In this document: in pieces, positions 33,350 through 42,287 of the stretch | How positions within the stretch are numbered: position 1 is the stretch's first letter | Layout of the letters: each line of letters opens with the position of its first letter | NCBI RefSeq assembly: GCF_000379625.1 | Contig: NZ_KB903218.1 | Span: forward strand, 248,001 to 312,000 | Source of the DNA: Actinomycetospora chiangmaiensis DSM 45062 | GTDB taxonomy: Bacteria > Actinomycetota > Actinomycetes > Mycobacteriales > Pseudonocardiaceae | Direction: 5' to 3' | Length of the DNA stretch: 64,000 bases | Notes under the pieces: model-generated | What the model was told of the DNA's origin: nothing | What the model saw: the letters and a program-made list of their open reading frames with translations, nothing else | Database searches by the model: none | Program-made: the position numbers and the translations under genes

Positions 33350-34161
33350 CGCAGGACCTCGGCCAGGGCGCGGCGCACCCGGGCGTTCGAGGACAGGTCG
33401 AGGTCGGTCAGGCCCGCGAACGTCCGGCGGATCTTGGTCTGGAGCGCGTCGAGCTCGCCGTCGGCGGCCATGCGGTCGAGGAAGAGTCGGAAGCCGGTGT
33501 CGATCGTCTCGTGGCCCTCGAGCGCCTCGAGCCCCGACTTGAACATGCTCACCGGGTGCCGGATCGAGTCGTCGGAGGTGTAGACGTACAGCGTCTCGAG
33601 CAGCGAGCCGAGCTCGTCGGGGTGCCCGGCGAGCCGGCGGGCGGCGAAGAAGCGGAACTCGCGGGCGTGCGCCGCCTCGTCGCGGCTCGCGCGCAGCAGC
33701 AGGTCCGCGAGGACCGGCTCGGCCACGCGCGCCGACGCGGCGCGGTAGACGTGGTTGACGGTGAGCTCGGAGATGATGTTCGTGGCGAGGGTGGCCAGGG
33801 GCGTGCTGCCCGGGGCGTAGGGGGCGCGCATCGCCGCCACCGCGCGCTCGTCGACGGTCTCGCCGACCGCCTGCAGCCAAGCCGCGAACGCGTAGTGGTG
33901 CTGCACCTCCTGGTATCCCCACACCACCGCGAAGGCCGAGAAATCGTAGTCGTCGACGAATTCCTCGAGGAATCCGTGCACCGCCGCGATCACGTTCGAC
34001 TCGCCCATCACGGCACTCTTCACGAGGGTGACGTGTTCGGGGCGCACGAGTGAACGGTCAATGGTCTCGAGGGGCAGTTCCGCGAGTCGCCAGTGCCCGC
34101 GGTCGTAGTGGCGGAACACGTCGAAACTGTGCATCCCCGCCATCGTCGGAACGGTGGTCAT
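33346..34161 (-). CDS. Ferritin-like diiron oxygenase (acyl-ACP-desaturase-like)
   Basis: 271 residues, all helical in pattern. Metal-binding candidates are EVQHHYAF, ISELTVNHVY and DEAAHAREF (ExxH-type pairs). It differs from the canonical desaturase encoded downstream, and such divergent ferritin-like proteins can desaturate, hydroxylate or cleave acyl chains. Its ATG overlaps the FAAL stop, so it is likely the first enzyme acting on the activated chain. The exact reaction is not deducible. Confidence 0.82.
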   Translation of the reverse strand: MTTVPTMAGMHSFDVFRHYDRGHWRLAELPLETIDRSLVRPEHVTLVKSAVMGESNVIAAVHGFLEEFVDDYDFSAFAVVWGYQEVQHHYAFAAWLQAVGETVDERAVAAMRAPYAPGSTPLATLATNIISELTVNHVYRAASARVAEPVLADLLLRASRDEAAHAREFRFFAARRLAGHPDELGSLLETLYVYTSDDSIRHPVSMFKSGLEALEGHETIDTGFRLFLDRMAADGELDALQTKIRRTFAGLTDLDLSSNARVRRALAEVLR

Positions 34162-35897
34162 GTCGTCACCTCGGAGGGGTTCGGGGTGGACCGCAGGCGC
34201 GCGCGCATCTCGAGGCGGCGCAGTTTCCCGCTCGTGGTCCGGGGGATCGTCCGGGGCGCGACGGCGTGGACGGTGAGCGGCACGGCGCCGACCGCCCGCG
34301 CCACGGCGACCCGGACGCGGGCGAGGAGGGCGGGCTCGTCCGGGGCGGCGGCCTCGACGACGAGGGCCACGCGCTCCGCCCCGGTGGCGTCGGTGTCGGC
34401 GAAGGCGACGCAGCGGCCGCGGTGCACCCCGGCAACGGGGCGGGCGGCCTCCTCGACGTCCGCGGGGTAGACGTTGCGTCCGCCGACGGCGATGAGCTCC
34501 TTGACACGTCCGGTGAAGAACAGCTCGCCCTCGCGCAGGAAGCCGAGGTCACCGGTCCGCAGCCAGCCGTCGGCGGTCAGCGGCGCGGGACCGCGCAGGT
34601 AGCCCGCGGTCACGGTCGGGCCCTGCACCTGGATCTCCCCGACGACGTCGTCGGGGCACGACCCGCCGTCGGGGGCGGCGGTGCGCAGCGCCAGGCCGGG
34701 CACCGCCCGGCCGAGGCCGACGATGGGGCGGGCGCGCGGATCGTCGGCGGGGACCGGACGGGCGGTCCCCGCGGCGGCGAGGGCGTCCCGGTCCACGTGC
34801 ACCACGACGGGCGGGCGGCCCCGCGGCGGGAGGGTGACCACGAGGGTGGCCTCGGCCAGCCCGTAGGCCGGGGTCATCGTCGCGGGCCGGAACCCGGCGG
34901 CGGCGAAGCGCGCGAGGAAGGCGTCGGTGGCGTCGGCCGAGACGGCCTCGGCCCCGTTGAACGCCACCCGCCAGGCCGAGAGGTCCAACGTGGCCGCGGT
35001 CGCCTCGTCCACGGCGCCGACCAGGGTGTCGTAGCCGAAGTTCGGCATCGTGCCGATCGTGGCCCCGACCTGCGCGAACGCCGCGAGCCAGCGCGCGGGC
35101 CTGCGGACGAAGCCGGCGGGGGACCACAGGTGCACCGGGATCCCGCGGAAGAGGCCGGTGAGGGCGCCGAACAGGCCCATGTCGTGGAAGAGCGGCAGCC
35201 ACGAGCCGTGCACGTCGTCGGCGTCGAGGGCGATGGCGGCGGTGATGGCGCGGGCGCAGTGCCAGACATTGCCGTGGGTCAGCACCACGCCCTTCGGGTC
35301 GGCGGTGCTGCCCGAGGTGAACTGGACGATCGCCGCCGCGTCCGGGCGGACGGGGACCGGTGTGACCGGCACGGCGTCGAGGCCGACGGTGTCGAGGTCG
35401 GCGGTGTCGAGGACGGGGACGTCGCCGAGCCCGCCCAGAGCGGGGGCCAGCCGGTCGGCGAGGCGGTGGGACACCACCACCGCGGCGGGGCCGGCGGCGT
35501 CGAGGACGCGCCGCAGCCGGGTGAACCACTCGACGACGTCGGCGGTCATCGGCAGCGCCAGGGGCGCGGTGGCCGCGCCGAGCCGCGAGCAGCCGAACAG
35601 CGTCGTCAGGAACTCGGGGGCGTTCGGGGCGAGCAGGCCGACCCGGTCACCCGGGCCGACGCCGTGGGCCGCGAGTCCGCCGGCGACGCGCCGGGACGCG
35701 GCGGCGAGCTCGGCGAGGGTGAGCACGGCGTCCTCGTCGGGGAAGTGCACCCGCTGGTCGGGCACCAGCGCGGCGACCTCGTCGAGGGCGTCGTGGAGGG
35801 GGAGCGGACGGGTGCGGGTCGGGTCGCACGGAGTCGCCGCAGGAGGTGGGCCGGGGACCCGGAGGTCGGCGGGGGAGGGCGTGCCGGGTCTCGGCAT
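34158..35897 (-). CDS. Fatty acyl-AMP ligase (FAAL), first gene of nine-gene operon
   Basis: 579 residues. IVQFTSGSTADPKGVVLTHGN, SWLPLFHDMGLFGALTG and GRVKELIAVGGRNVYPADVE are FAAL adenylation motifs. The C-terminal catalytic lysine motif IPRTTSGKLRRLEM is intact. It activates a free fatty acid for loading onto the ACP at 32649. Eight further genes follow with four-base overlaps down to the P450 at 27782. It is divergent from the P450 at 36111, with a 213-bp gap where no clear promoter or operator was recognised. Confidence 0.92.
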   Translation of the reverse strand: MPRPGTPSPADLRVPGPPPAATPCDPTRTRPLPLHDALDEVAALVPDQRVHFPDEDAVLTLAELAAASRRVAGGLAAHGVGPGDRVGLLAPNAPEFLTTLFGCSRLGAATAPLALPMTADVVEWFTRLRRVLDAAGPAAVVVSHRLADRLAPALGGLGDVPVLDTADLDTVGLDAVPVTPVPVRPDAAAIVQFTSGSTADPKGVVLTHGNVWHCARAITAAIALDADDVHGSWLPLFHDMGLFGALTGLFRGIPVHLWSPAGFVRRPARWLAAFAQVGATIGTMPNFGYDTLVGAVDEATAATLDLSAWRVAFNGAEAVSADATDAFLARFAAAGFRPATMTPAYGLAEATLVVTLPPRGRPPVVVHVDRDALAAAGTARPVPADDPRARPIVGLGRAVPGLALRTAAPDGGSCPDDVVGEIQVQGPTVTAGYLRGPAPLTADGWLRTGDLGFLREGELFFTGRVKELIAVGGRNVYPADVEEAARPVAGVHRGRCVAFADTDATGAERVALVVEAAAPDEPALLARVRVAVARAVGAVPLTVHAVAPRTIPRTTSGKLRRLEMRARLRSTPNPSEVTT

Positions 35898-36110
35898 GGT
35901 GTCCTCGCGAATCGCTGATCGGAGCGGACGGATACCGAGTCAACGGGCCGCCGGCGAGACCGGTCAATGTGCATCCGCCCGTCCGGCGTCGTCGATAGCG
36001 GGGGCCGATCGCCATTCTTCGACGCTTCGTCGGCGGGGCAAGATCGGATTCCGTCCATGGCGGCGTATCCATTCCGCGCCGGCGTACCGACCTCCGCGAC
36101 GGGACCGACG

Positions 36111-37316
36111 ATGACCACCGCCCCCATCGTGTTCGACGCCTTCGCGCCCGAGCACCGCCCCGACCCGTACCGGCGCTACGCCCTCGTGCGCGAGGCCGTG
36201 CCGTTCCTCGACAGCGGGCTCGGCGTCGAGTTCGTCACCCGCCACGCCGAGTGCACGGCGATCCTCTCCGAGACGCGGTGGAGCCACCGCGACGAGGCCG
36301 AGCTCTTCCACCCCGACGCCGAGCGCGTGGACCTGCCGACCTCGTTCCTGTGGATGGACCCGCCCGACCACACCCGGCTGCGCAGCCTGGTGAGCAAGGC
36401 GTTCACGCCGCGGCGGGTGGTCGACCTCGCACCCCGCATCCGCGAGCTGGTCGACGGGATGCTCGACCGCGCGCTCGCGGCGGGCCAGGTCGAGGCCATC
36501 GAGGCGATCGCCTATCCGCTCCCGTTGATCGTCATCTGCGAGATGCTCGGCGTGCCGGAGCCCGACCAGGAGATGGTCCACCGCGTCGGGCCGGCCCTGG
36601 CCCGCGGTTTCGACCCCGACCCCGTCCTCGACGAGCGGGAGCGCCGGGCGCGCGACGAGGCGGCCCGCGAGCTCATCGCCTACTTCCGCGACCTGATCGC
36701 CCGCCGGGTCGCCGAGCCCCGCGACGACCTCGTCAGCGCCCTCGGCCGCGTGCACGAGGGCGGCGACGTGCTCGACGAGCACGAGATGCTCTCCACCTGC
36801 ATCACCATGCTGATCGCAGGTCACGAGACGACGGTGAACATGGTGGGCAACGGGCTGCTCGCCTTCGCGCGCCACCCCGGGCAGCTCGCCCGCGTCCGGG
36901 ACCGCCCGGAGCTCGCGGGTCCGGCCGTCGACGAGATCCTCCGCTACGACTCGCCCGTGCACATGACCACGCGCACGGCCCGCGGGAAGCTCGTCGTGGG
37001 GGAGCGGACGTTCGCCGACGGGGACAACGTGTGCGTGCTCGTCGCCTCCGCGAACCGCGACCCCCGCGCCTACGCCGACCCCGACGCCTTCGACGTGGCC
37101 CGCTACGCCGGCGCCGTCGCGACCCCACGCCACCTGGGGTTCGCCCTCGGCATCCACTACTGCATGGGCGCCGCGCTCGCGCGCCTCGAGGGCGAGATCC
37201 TCTGGACAGAGCTGGCGCGCCGCGTCGGCTCGCTGGAGCTCGCGGGCGAGCCGGTCTACCGCCCCAACCTGCTCATCCGCGGCCTGCGGGAGCTGCCGCT
37301 GCGCCTGCGGGCCTGA
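36111..37316 (+). CDS. Cytochrome P450
   Basis: 401 residues from ATG 36111. I-helix MLIAGHETTVNMVGNGL, ExxR DEILRYDSPVHM and heme loop LGFALGIHYCMGAALAR; the position usually Phe-Gly-x-Gly is FALG, still with Cys. It is unlike the GPHHC-type P450s at 19832 and 27782. Transcribed away from the FAAL operon, it may serve it as a tailoring oxidase; that is inference from position only. Confidence 0.92.
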   Translation: MTTAPIVFDAFAPEHRPDPYRRYALVREAVPFLDSGLGVEFVTRHAECTAILSETRWSHRDEAELFHPDAERVDLPTSFLWMDPPDHTRLRSLVSKAFTPRRVVDLAPRIRELVDGMLDRALAAGQVEAIEAIAYPLPLIVICEMLGVPEPDQEMVHRVGPALARGFDPDPVLDERERRARDEAARELIAYFRDLIARRVAEPRDDLVSALGRVHEGGDVLDEHEMLSTCITMLIAGHETTVNMVGNGLLAFARHPGQLARVRDRPELAGPAVDEILRYDSPVHMTTRTARGKLVVGERTFADGDNVCVLVASANRDPRAYADPDAFDVARYAGAVATPRHLGFALGIHYCMGAALARLEGEILWTELARRVGSLELAGEPVYRPNLLIRGLRELPLRLRA

Positions 37317-37371
37317 GCCGGGGCCGACCGGCGTCACACCGTCGTCGCTCGGCGCCCGCGCGTGCGGCCTC

Positions 37372-37377
37372 TAAGGT
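37372..37377 (+). promoter_or_regulatory. TANNNT -10 box for leaderless upstream reading frame of metY
   Basis: TAAGGT followed by a 7-base spacer places transcription start at or next to GTG 37385. No convincing -35 was identified. Confidence 0.5.
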
Positions 37378-37384
37378 GTCGGAC

Positions 37385-37474
37385 GTGCTCCACACCGCTG
37401 TGCTCGAGCAAGTGCGTGACGAGTTCTGGCCGAGTCGCCGCCTCGACGCGTTCGACGAGTTCTGTCGACGCTGA
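37385..37474 (+). CDS. Leaderless 29-residue upstream peptide (candidate metY leader)
   Basis: GTG start directly after a leaderless-type -10, 29 codons, TGA stop 52 bases before the metY start. The peptide opens VLHTAVLEQVRDEFW and ends DAFDEFCRR, with a single Cys two residues before the Arg end. Position upstream of a sulfur-amino-acid operon suggests a regulatory upstream reading frame, for example Cys- or translation-dependent attenuation. No SAM riboswitch fold was recognised here. The existence of the peptide is inferred, not shown. Confidence 0.45.
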   Translation: MLHTAVLEQVRDEFWPSRRLDAFDEFCRR

Positions 37475-37526
37475 GACGCTGTCCGATTCCCCGTCCGGAA
37501 CCCACGCACTCCAGGAGACACCGCAG

Positions 37527-38846
37527 ATGAGCACCCCTGACGCCCCCGGGGCGAACTGGTCGTTCGAGACCAAGCAGATCCACTCCGGCGCCGCGCCCGA
37601 CACCGCCACCGGTGCCCGCGCGACGCCGATCTACCAGACGACGTCCTACGTCTTCCGCGACACCCAGCACGGCGCCGACCTCTTCTCGCTGGCCGAGCCG
37701 GGCAACATCTACACGCGGATCATGAACCCGACGCAGGACGTGTTCGAGCAGCGCGTCGCCGCGCTCGAGGGCGGCGTCGCCGCACTCGCGTTCGCGTCCG
37801 GCTCGGCCGCCACCACCGCGGCGATCCTCAACATCGCGAACTCGGGCGACCACTTCGTGTCCAGCCCGAGCCTCTACGGCGGCACGTACAACCTGTTCCA
37901 CTACACGCTGCCCAAGCTCGGCATCGAGGTCACGTTCGTCGAGGACCAGGACGACCTCGAGCAGTGGCGCAACGCCGTCCGCCCGAACACCAAGCTGTTC
38001 TTCGCCGAGACGATCGCGAACCCGGGCTCGAACGTCCTCGACATCGCGGGGGTCGCCGGGGTCGCGCATGAGGCGGGCGTCCCGCTGCTGGTCGACAACA
38101 CGGTGCCGACGCCCTACCTGCTCCGCCCGATCGAGCACGGCGCCGACGTCGTCATCCACTCGGCCACCAAGTACCTGGGCGGGCACGGCACGACGGTCGC
38201 GGGCATCGTCGTCGACGGCGGCACCTTCGACTTCGGCGCCCACGGCGACCGCTTCCCCGGCTTCACCGAGCCCGACCCGAGCTACCACGGCCTGAAGTTC
38301 TGGGAGGCCCTCGGCCCGGGCGCCTACGCGGCCAAGCTGCGCGTGCAGCTGCTGCGCGACACCGGCGCGGCGATCGCCCCGTTCAACTCCTTCCTCATCA
38401 TCCAGGGCATCGAGACCCTCTCGCTGCGCCTGGAGCGCCACGTCCAGAACGCCCAGGCCCTCGCGGAGTGGCTCGAGGCGCGCGATGAGGTGGAGAAGGT
38501 CTACTACGCGGGCCTGCCGTCGAGCCCCTGGTACGAGGCCGGCAAGAAGTACCTGCCGAAGGGCGTCGGCGCCATCGTCTCCTTCGAGCTGCGCGGCGGC
38601 GTCGAGGCCGGCCGGGCGTTCGTCGACGGCACCAGCCTGCACTCCCAGCTGGTCAACATCGGCGACGTGCGCTCGCTCATCGCCCACCCGGCGTCGACCA
38701 CGCACAGCCAGCTCTCGGAGAACGAGCAGGAGTCCAGCGGCGTGACCCCCGGCCTGGTGCGCCTCGCCGTCGGGATCGAGAACGTCGAGGACCTCAAGGC
38801 CGACCTCGAGGCGGGGTTCACCGCGGCGAAGTCGAAGACTGCGTGA
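37527..38846 (+). CDS. metY: O-acetylhomoserine sulfhydrylase / aminocarboxypropyltransferase
   Basis: 439 residues, ATG with RBS ccaggaga. PLP-dependent Cys/Met metabolism enzyme. It has SGSAATTAAILN, ETIANPGSNVLDIAGVAGVAHEAGVPLLVDNTVPTPYL and the PLP lysine in SATKYLGGHGT (about Lys215). It converts O-acetylhomoserine and sulfide (or methanethiol) to homocysteine or methionine. The length matches MetY rather than the shorter MetZ/CGS. It overlaps metX by four bases, so it is cotranscribed with the gene for its substrate-forming enzyme. Confidence 0.95.
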   Translation: MSTPDAPGANWSFETKQIHSGAAPDTATGARATPIYQTTSYVFRDTQHGADLFSLAEPGNIYTRIMNPTQDVFEQRVAALEGGVAALAFASGSAATTAAILNIANSGDHFVSSPSLYGGTYNLFHYTLPKLGIEVTFVEDQDDLEQWRNAVRPNTKLFFAETIANPGSNVLDIAGVAGVAHEAGVPLLVDNTVPTPYLLRPIEHGADVVIHSATKYLGGHGTTVAGIVVDGGTFDFGAHGDRFPGFTEPDPSYHGLKFWEALGPGAYAAKLRVQLLRDTGAAIAPFNSFLIIQGIETLSLRLERHVQNAQALAEWLEARDEVEKVYYAGLPSSPWYEAGKKYLPKGVGAIVSFELRGGVEAGRAFVDGTSLHSQLVNIGDVRSLIAHPASTTHSQLSENEQESSGVTPGLVRLAVGIENVEDLKADLEAGFTAAKSKTA

Positions 38847-40039
38847 CGCAACTCCTGCCCGGCGGCCGTGCGGCGGGTTCCCCCGGGCCCCTTCCCGACG
38901 ACGGGTCGGTGCCGGTCCTCCCTCCCGCCACCGGTGCGTGGCGGGAGGGGGACCCGGTCGGCGACCGCCGGTTCGTGACGCTGCCCGACCCGCTCCCGCT
39001 GGAGAGCGGGTCGGCGCTGCCCGACGTCACGGTCGCCTACGAGAGCTGGGGCCGCTTCGACGGCTCCAACGCGATCCTCGTGCTGCACGCCCTCACCGGC
39101 GACTCCCACGTCGTCGGCCCGGCCGGGCTCGGACACCCGACGCCCGGCTGGTGGGGCGGGATCATCGGTCCGGGCCTGACGATCGACACGGACCGCTGGT
39201 ACGTCGTCGCCCCCAACGTCCTCGGCGGGTGCCAGGGGACGACCGGGCCCGCGTCGGCCGCTCCGGACGGGCGGGCGTGGGGCTCGCGGTGGCCCCGCAC
39301 GACCGTCCGCGACCAGGTCGCCCTCGAGGTCCGGCTCGCCGACCAGCTCGGCATCGGCTCCTGGGCGGCCGTGCTCGGCGGCTCGATGGGCGGCATGCGC
39401 GCCGTCGAGTGGGCCGTGACCCACCCGGAGCGCGTGGAGCGGCTGCTCCTGCTCGCGTGCAGCGCGGCCGCCTCGGCCGACCAGATCGCGTGGGCGTCCC
39501 CCCAGCTCGCGGCCATCCGCGAGGACCCGCACTGGTGCGGTGGGGACTACCACGACCGCGGCCGGGGCGAGGGCCCACACGTCGGGCTCGGCGTGGCGCG
39601 GCGCATCGCGCACGCCACCTACCGCACCGCCGAGGAGCTCGACACCCGCTTCGGGCGCCGGCCGCAGCCCGGCGAGGACCCCTACGACGCGACCGCGCCC
39701 GGGCGCTTCGCCGTCGAGTCCTACCTCGACCACCACGCCGAGAAGCTGGTCCACCGCTTCGACGCCGGGTCCTACGTCGCGCTGACCGCGGCGATGAACG
39801 GCCACGACGTGTCCCGCGGCCGCGGCAGCATGGCCGAGGCCCTCGGGCGGGTCACGGCGCGGACGGTGGTCGCCGGGTCGACGACCGACCGGCTCTACCC
39901 GCTCTCGCAGCAGGAGGAGCTGGCGGCGCTCATCCCGGACGCCGGCCCCGTGGAGCGCATCGAGTCCCCGTACGGACACGACGCGTTCCTCATCGAGACG
40001 CGGCGCCTCGCGGAGATCCTGTCGACGCTGACGGGGTGA
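38843..40039 (+). CDS. metX: Homoserine O-acetyltransferase
   Basis: 398 residues, GTG overlapping the metY stop. Alpha/beta-hydrolase MetX family. HALTGDSHVVGP near the N-terminus, nucleophile GGSMGGM with Ser at about 181, and C-terminal SPYGHDAFLIE containing the catalytic His. It acetylates homoserine with acetyl-CoA, feeding MetY. The 3' end overlaps the convergent ArsR gene by 50 bp. Confidence 0.95.
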   Translation: MTQLLPGGRAAGSPGPLPDDGSVPVLPPATGAWREGDPVGDRRFVTLPDPLPLESGSALPDVTVAYESWGRFDGSNAILVLHALTGDSHVVGPAGLGHPTPGWWGGIIGPGLTIDTDRWYVVAPNVLGGCQGTTGPASAAPDGRAWGSRWPRTTVRDQVALEVRLADQLGIGSWAAVLGGSMGGMRAVEWAVTHPERVERLLLLACSAAASADQIAWASPQLAAIREDPHWCGGDYHDRGRGEGPHVGLGVARRIAHATYRTAEELDTRFGRRPQPGEDPYDATAPGRFAVESYLDHHAEKLVHRFDAGSYVALTAAMNGHDVSRGRGSMAEALGRVTARTVVAGSTTDRLYPLSQQEELAALIPDAGPVERIESPYGHDAFLIETRRLAEILSTLTG

Positions 40040-40412
40040 GCGGCGCGAACGGCTCGACCGACCCGCCGTCGTGGATGCGGTCCAGGAGATCCTTCACGAC
40101 GGCGTCGGCGAGCCGGTAGCGCACCACCCGGCCGTCGCGGTGCGCGCTGACCAGGTTCTGCGCGCGCAGCAGGCGCAGCGCCTGGCTCGTCGTGGAGTCC
40201 TTCAACCCGGCGGCGAGCGCCAGGTCGGACACGCAGATCTCCCCGACCTCGTGGATGCAGAGCAGCAGCGTCAGCCGCGTCGGGTCGGCCAGCAGCGCGA
40301 ACCGGGACACCCAGCCGTGCATCGTCGCCGCGTCCGGCAGCGCCTCGACGGCCGCGCAGACGCGGTGGTCGCCGTCGACGCCGACGGCGTCCGGATCCCC
40401 GGTGAGATGCAC
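39990..40412 (-). CDS. ArsR/SmtB-family metalloregulator
   Basis: 140 residues from GTG 40412. The helix-turn-helix is ICVSDLALAAGLKDSTTSQALRLLRAQNLVSAHRDGRVVRYRL. Cys in LLLCIHEVGEICVSDL could belong to an alpha-3 metal site, and the C-terminal DAVVKDLLDRIHDGG resembles an alpha-5 site. It probably represses metal- or stress-responsive genes, but no adjacent efflux gene is seen. A longer reading would start inside repeat C at 40451-40500, which is unlikely. Confidence 0.85.
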   Translation of the reverse strand: MHLTGDPDAVGVDGDHRVCAAVEALPDAATMHGWVSRFALLADPTRLTLLLCIHEVGEICVSDLALAAGLKDSTTSQALRLLRAQNLVSAHRDGRVVRYRLADAVVKDLLDRIHDGGSVEPFAPLTPSASTGSPRGAASR

Positions 40413-40450
40413 GGACGGAGTATCCCACGGGCGGCGGCACACGCCGGTGG

Positions 40451-40500
40451 GCGTCAGCGGTGGCACACGGTGGACGTCGAGCGTCAGCAGCGGCACACGG
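40451..40500. repeat. Repeat family C, copy 1
   Basis: Contains GTCAGCGGTGGCACACGG and a second GTCAGCAGCGGCACACGG spaced by GACGTCGAGC. It matches 47477-47529, where one half is inverted to make a perfect hairpin. It lies between the arsR start and the hydrolase promoter. Confidence 0.75.
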
Positions 40501-40523
40501 TCGTCGGGGAACCGTCGGCCCGG

Positions 40524-40529
40524 TAGCGT
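40524..40529 (+). promoter_or_regulatory. TANNNT -10 box for leaderless hydrolase gene
   Basis: TAGCGT followed by eight bases and then GTG 40538. The spacing is that of leaderless actinobacterial transcripts and supports the chosen start. Confidence 0.45.
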
Positions 40530-40537
40530 GCCGGTAC

Positions 40538-41290
40538 GTGGTGGCGCCCCTCCCGACGGCCGAGCCCGGCTCCGCGCCGTCCCCGATCGTCCCGCCGTTC
40601 CGCGGGAACCTCCTCGGGGAGGCCCGGTTCCAGCTCGAGTTCGTCGGACTGCTCGCCTCGGCCGTGCACCGGGGCGTCGGCGTGCGGCCCGGCGACGGCG
40701 ACCCGGTGCTCGCGGTGCCCGGCTTCCTCGCCGGGGACGCGTCGTTGGCCGTGCTGCGGGCGTGGCTGCGCCGCTGCGGCTACCGGGCGTACCGGTCGGG
40801 GATCGCCTGGAACGTCGACTGCTCGGAGGCCGCGGTGCGGCGCCTCGACCGTCGGCTGGCCGAGGTCGCGGAGCGCGCGGGGCGGCCCGTGACGGTCATC
40901 GGGCACAGCCGGGGCGGGCTCCTCGCGCACGCCGTGGCGGTGCGGCGCCCGAGCCGGGTCCGCCGCGTGATCACGCTCGGCAGCCCGCTGGCGTCGCCCT
41001 TCGACGCCTCGGTGCTCACCCTCGCGGCCGTCGGCGGTGCCCGGCTGGGCCAGAACCTGCTGCGCCCGGCCCGCCCGCAGTGCCTGACGACCGACTGTCC
41101 GTGCGCCTTCGGGCGGGACCTGCGCGCGGCCACGGCGGTGCCGCTGACCAGCATCCGCACCGTCGAGGACGGCATCGTGCGCCCGGAGTCCTGCGTGGTC
41201 GACGGCGCCGACAACGTGGCCGTGCGCGGCAGCCACCTCGGATTGTGCGTCAACGCGGAGGTCTACTCCCGGATCGCGCGTCTGCTCTGA
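40538..41290 (+). CDS. Alpha/beta-fold hydrolase, lipase-like
   Basis: 250 residues. GHSRGG nucleophile elbow with Ser at about 124, preceded by an oxyanion-region VLAVPGFLAGDASLAVLR. GSPLASPFDASVL follows the nucleophile, and a C-terminal SHLGLCVN contains the probable catalytic His. It resembles esterase/lipase proteins with no identified substrate. No signal peptide was recognised from the chosen start. Upstream bases to 40460 are open but contain the repeat C element. Confidence 0.82.
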   Translation: MVAPLPTAEPGSAPSPIVPPFRGNLLGEARFQLEFVGLLASAVHRGVGVRPGDGDPVLAVPGFLAGDASLAVLRAWLRRCGYRAYRSGIAWNVDCSEAAVRRLDRRLAEVAERAGRPVTVIGHSRGGLLAHAVAVRRPSRVRRVITLGSPLASPFDASVLTLAAVGGARLGQNLLRPARPQCLTTDCPCAFGRDLRAATAVPLTSIRTVEDGIVRPESCVVDGADNVAVRGSHLGLCVNAEVYSRIARLL

Positions 41291-41312
41291 GCCCGGCGGG
41301 TAGTAGGCCCCC

Positions 41313-42209
41313 ATGGCTCCGTGGACCTCCGCCGACATCCCCGACCAGTCCGGCCGTACGTTCGTGGTGACGGGGGCGAACTCCGGCCTCGGCCTCGTCG
41401 CGGCCACCGAGCTCGTGGCGCACGGCGCCCACGTGGTGCTCGCCTGCCGCAACACCGACAAGGGCGAGCAGGCGGCGGCCGGCATCGCCGCGGCCGGTGG
41501 CCCGGGCACGACGGCGGTCGAGGAGCTCGACCTCGCCGACCTCAGCTCCGTCCGGAAGTTCGCCGCCCGCCTCGAGGGGCCGGTCGACGTGCTGATCAAC
41601 AACGCCGGTCTCATGGCGGTCCCCGCGCAGCGCACCGTCGACGGCTTCGAGATGCAGTTCGGCACGAACGTGCTCGGCCACGTCGCCCTCACCGGGCTCC
41701 TGCTCGACCGGCTGACCGACCGCGTGGTGACCATGTCCAGCCTGGCCCACCGCCTGGGCTCGATCCGCCTCGACGACCTCAACTGGGAGCGGCGCCGCTA
41801 CCAGCGCTGGCTCGCGTACGGGCAGTCCAAGCTCGCGGACCTCATGTTCGCCTACGAGCTGGAGCGCCGTTTCGTCGCCGCCGGGTCCCCGCTGCGCTCG
41901 ATGGCCGCGCACCCGGGCTACAGCGCGACCAACCTGCAGTCGCGCACCGAGTCCTTCCAGGACGCCGTCATGGGCGTCCTCAACCGGATCGTCGCGCAGG
42001 GCCCGGAGACGGGGGCGCTGCCCGAGCTGTACGCGGCGACGGTGCCCGACCTGCCGGGCGGGGTCTACATCGGCCCGGACGGCCCGGCGGAGTCCTGGGG
42101 GCACCCCATCCCGGTGGGGTCGACGGCGGCCTCGCACGACCGCGAGGTCCAGAAGGCGCTCGTCCGCGCCTGCGAGGAGCTGACCGGCGTAGCGGTCGCC
42201 GTGGCCTGA
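41313..42209 (+). CDS. SDR-family NAD(P)-dependent oxidoreductase (retinol-dehydrogenase-like)
   Basis: 298 residues. VVTGANSGLG (about 18-27), NNAG, MSSLAHR and YGQSKLAD catalytic Tyr-Lys are intact. The C-terminal region is of the long classical SDR type often annotated as oxidoreductase or protochlorophyllide reductase-like. ATG lies six bases after TAGTAG, possibly a weak leaderless -10. It is similar in architecture to the SDR at 54595. Confidence 0.88.
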   Translation: MAPWTSADIPDQSGRTFVVTGANSGLGLVAATELVAHGAHVVLACRNTDKGEQAAAGIAAAGGPGTTAVEELDLADLSSVRKFAARLEGPVDVLINNAGLMAVPAQRTVDGFEMQFGTNVLGHVALTGLLLDRLTDRVVTMSSLAHRLGSIRLDDLNWERRRYQRWLAYGQSKLADLMFAYELERRFVAAGSPLRSMAAHPGYSATNLQSRTESFQDAVMGVLNRIVAQGPETGALPELYAATVPDLPGGVYIGPDGPAESWGHPIPVGSTAASHDREVQKALVRACEELTGVAVAVA

Positions 42210-42287
42210 CACGGCCGTTCGGGGGACACGGCGTACATATCGCCGCCCGACCGTCGCACCGTCGGCTCGATTGGGCATGATCGGCGC

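Noticed and set aside
37317-37526. SAM or cobalamin riboswitch upstream of metY
   Set aside because: No conserved riboswitch core could be recognised; only the leaderless upstream frame was supportable.
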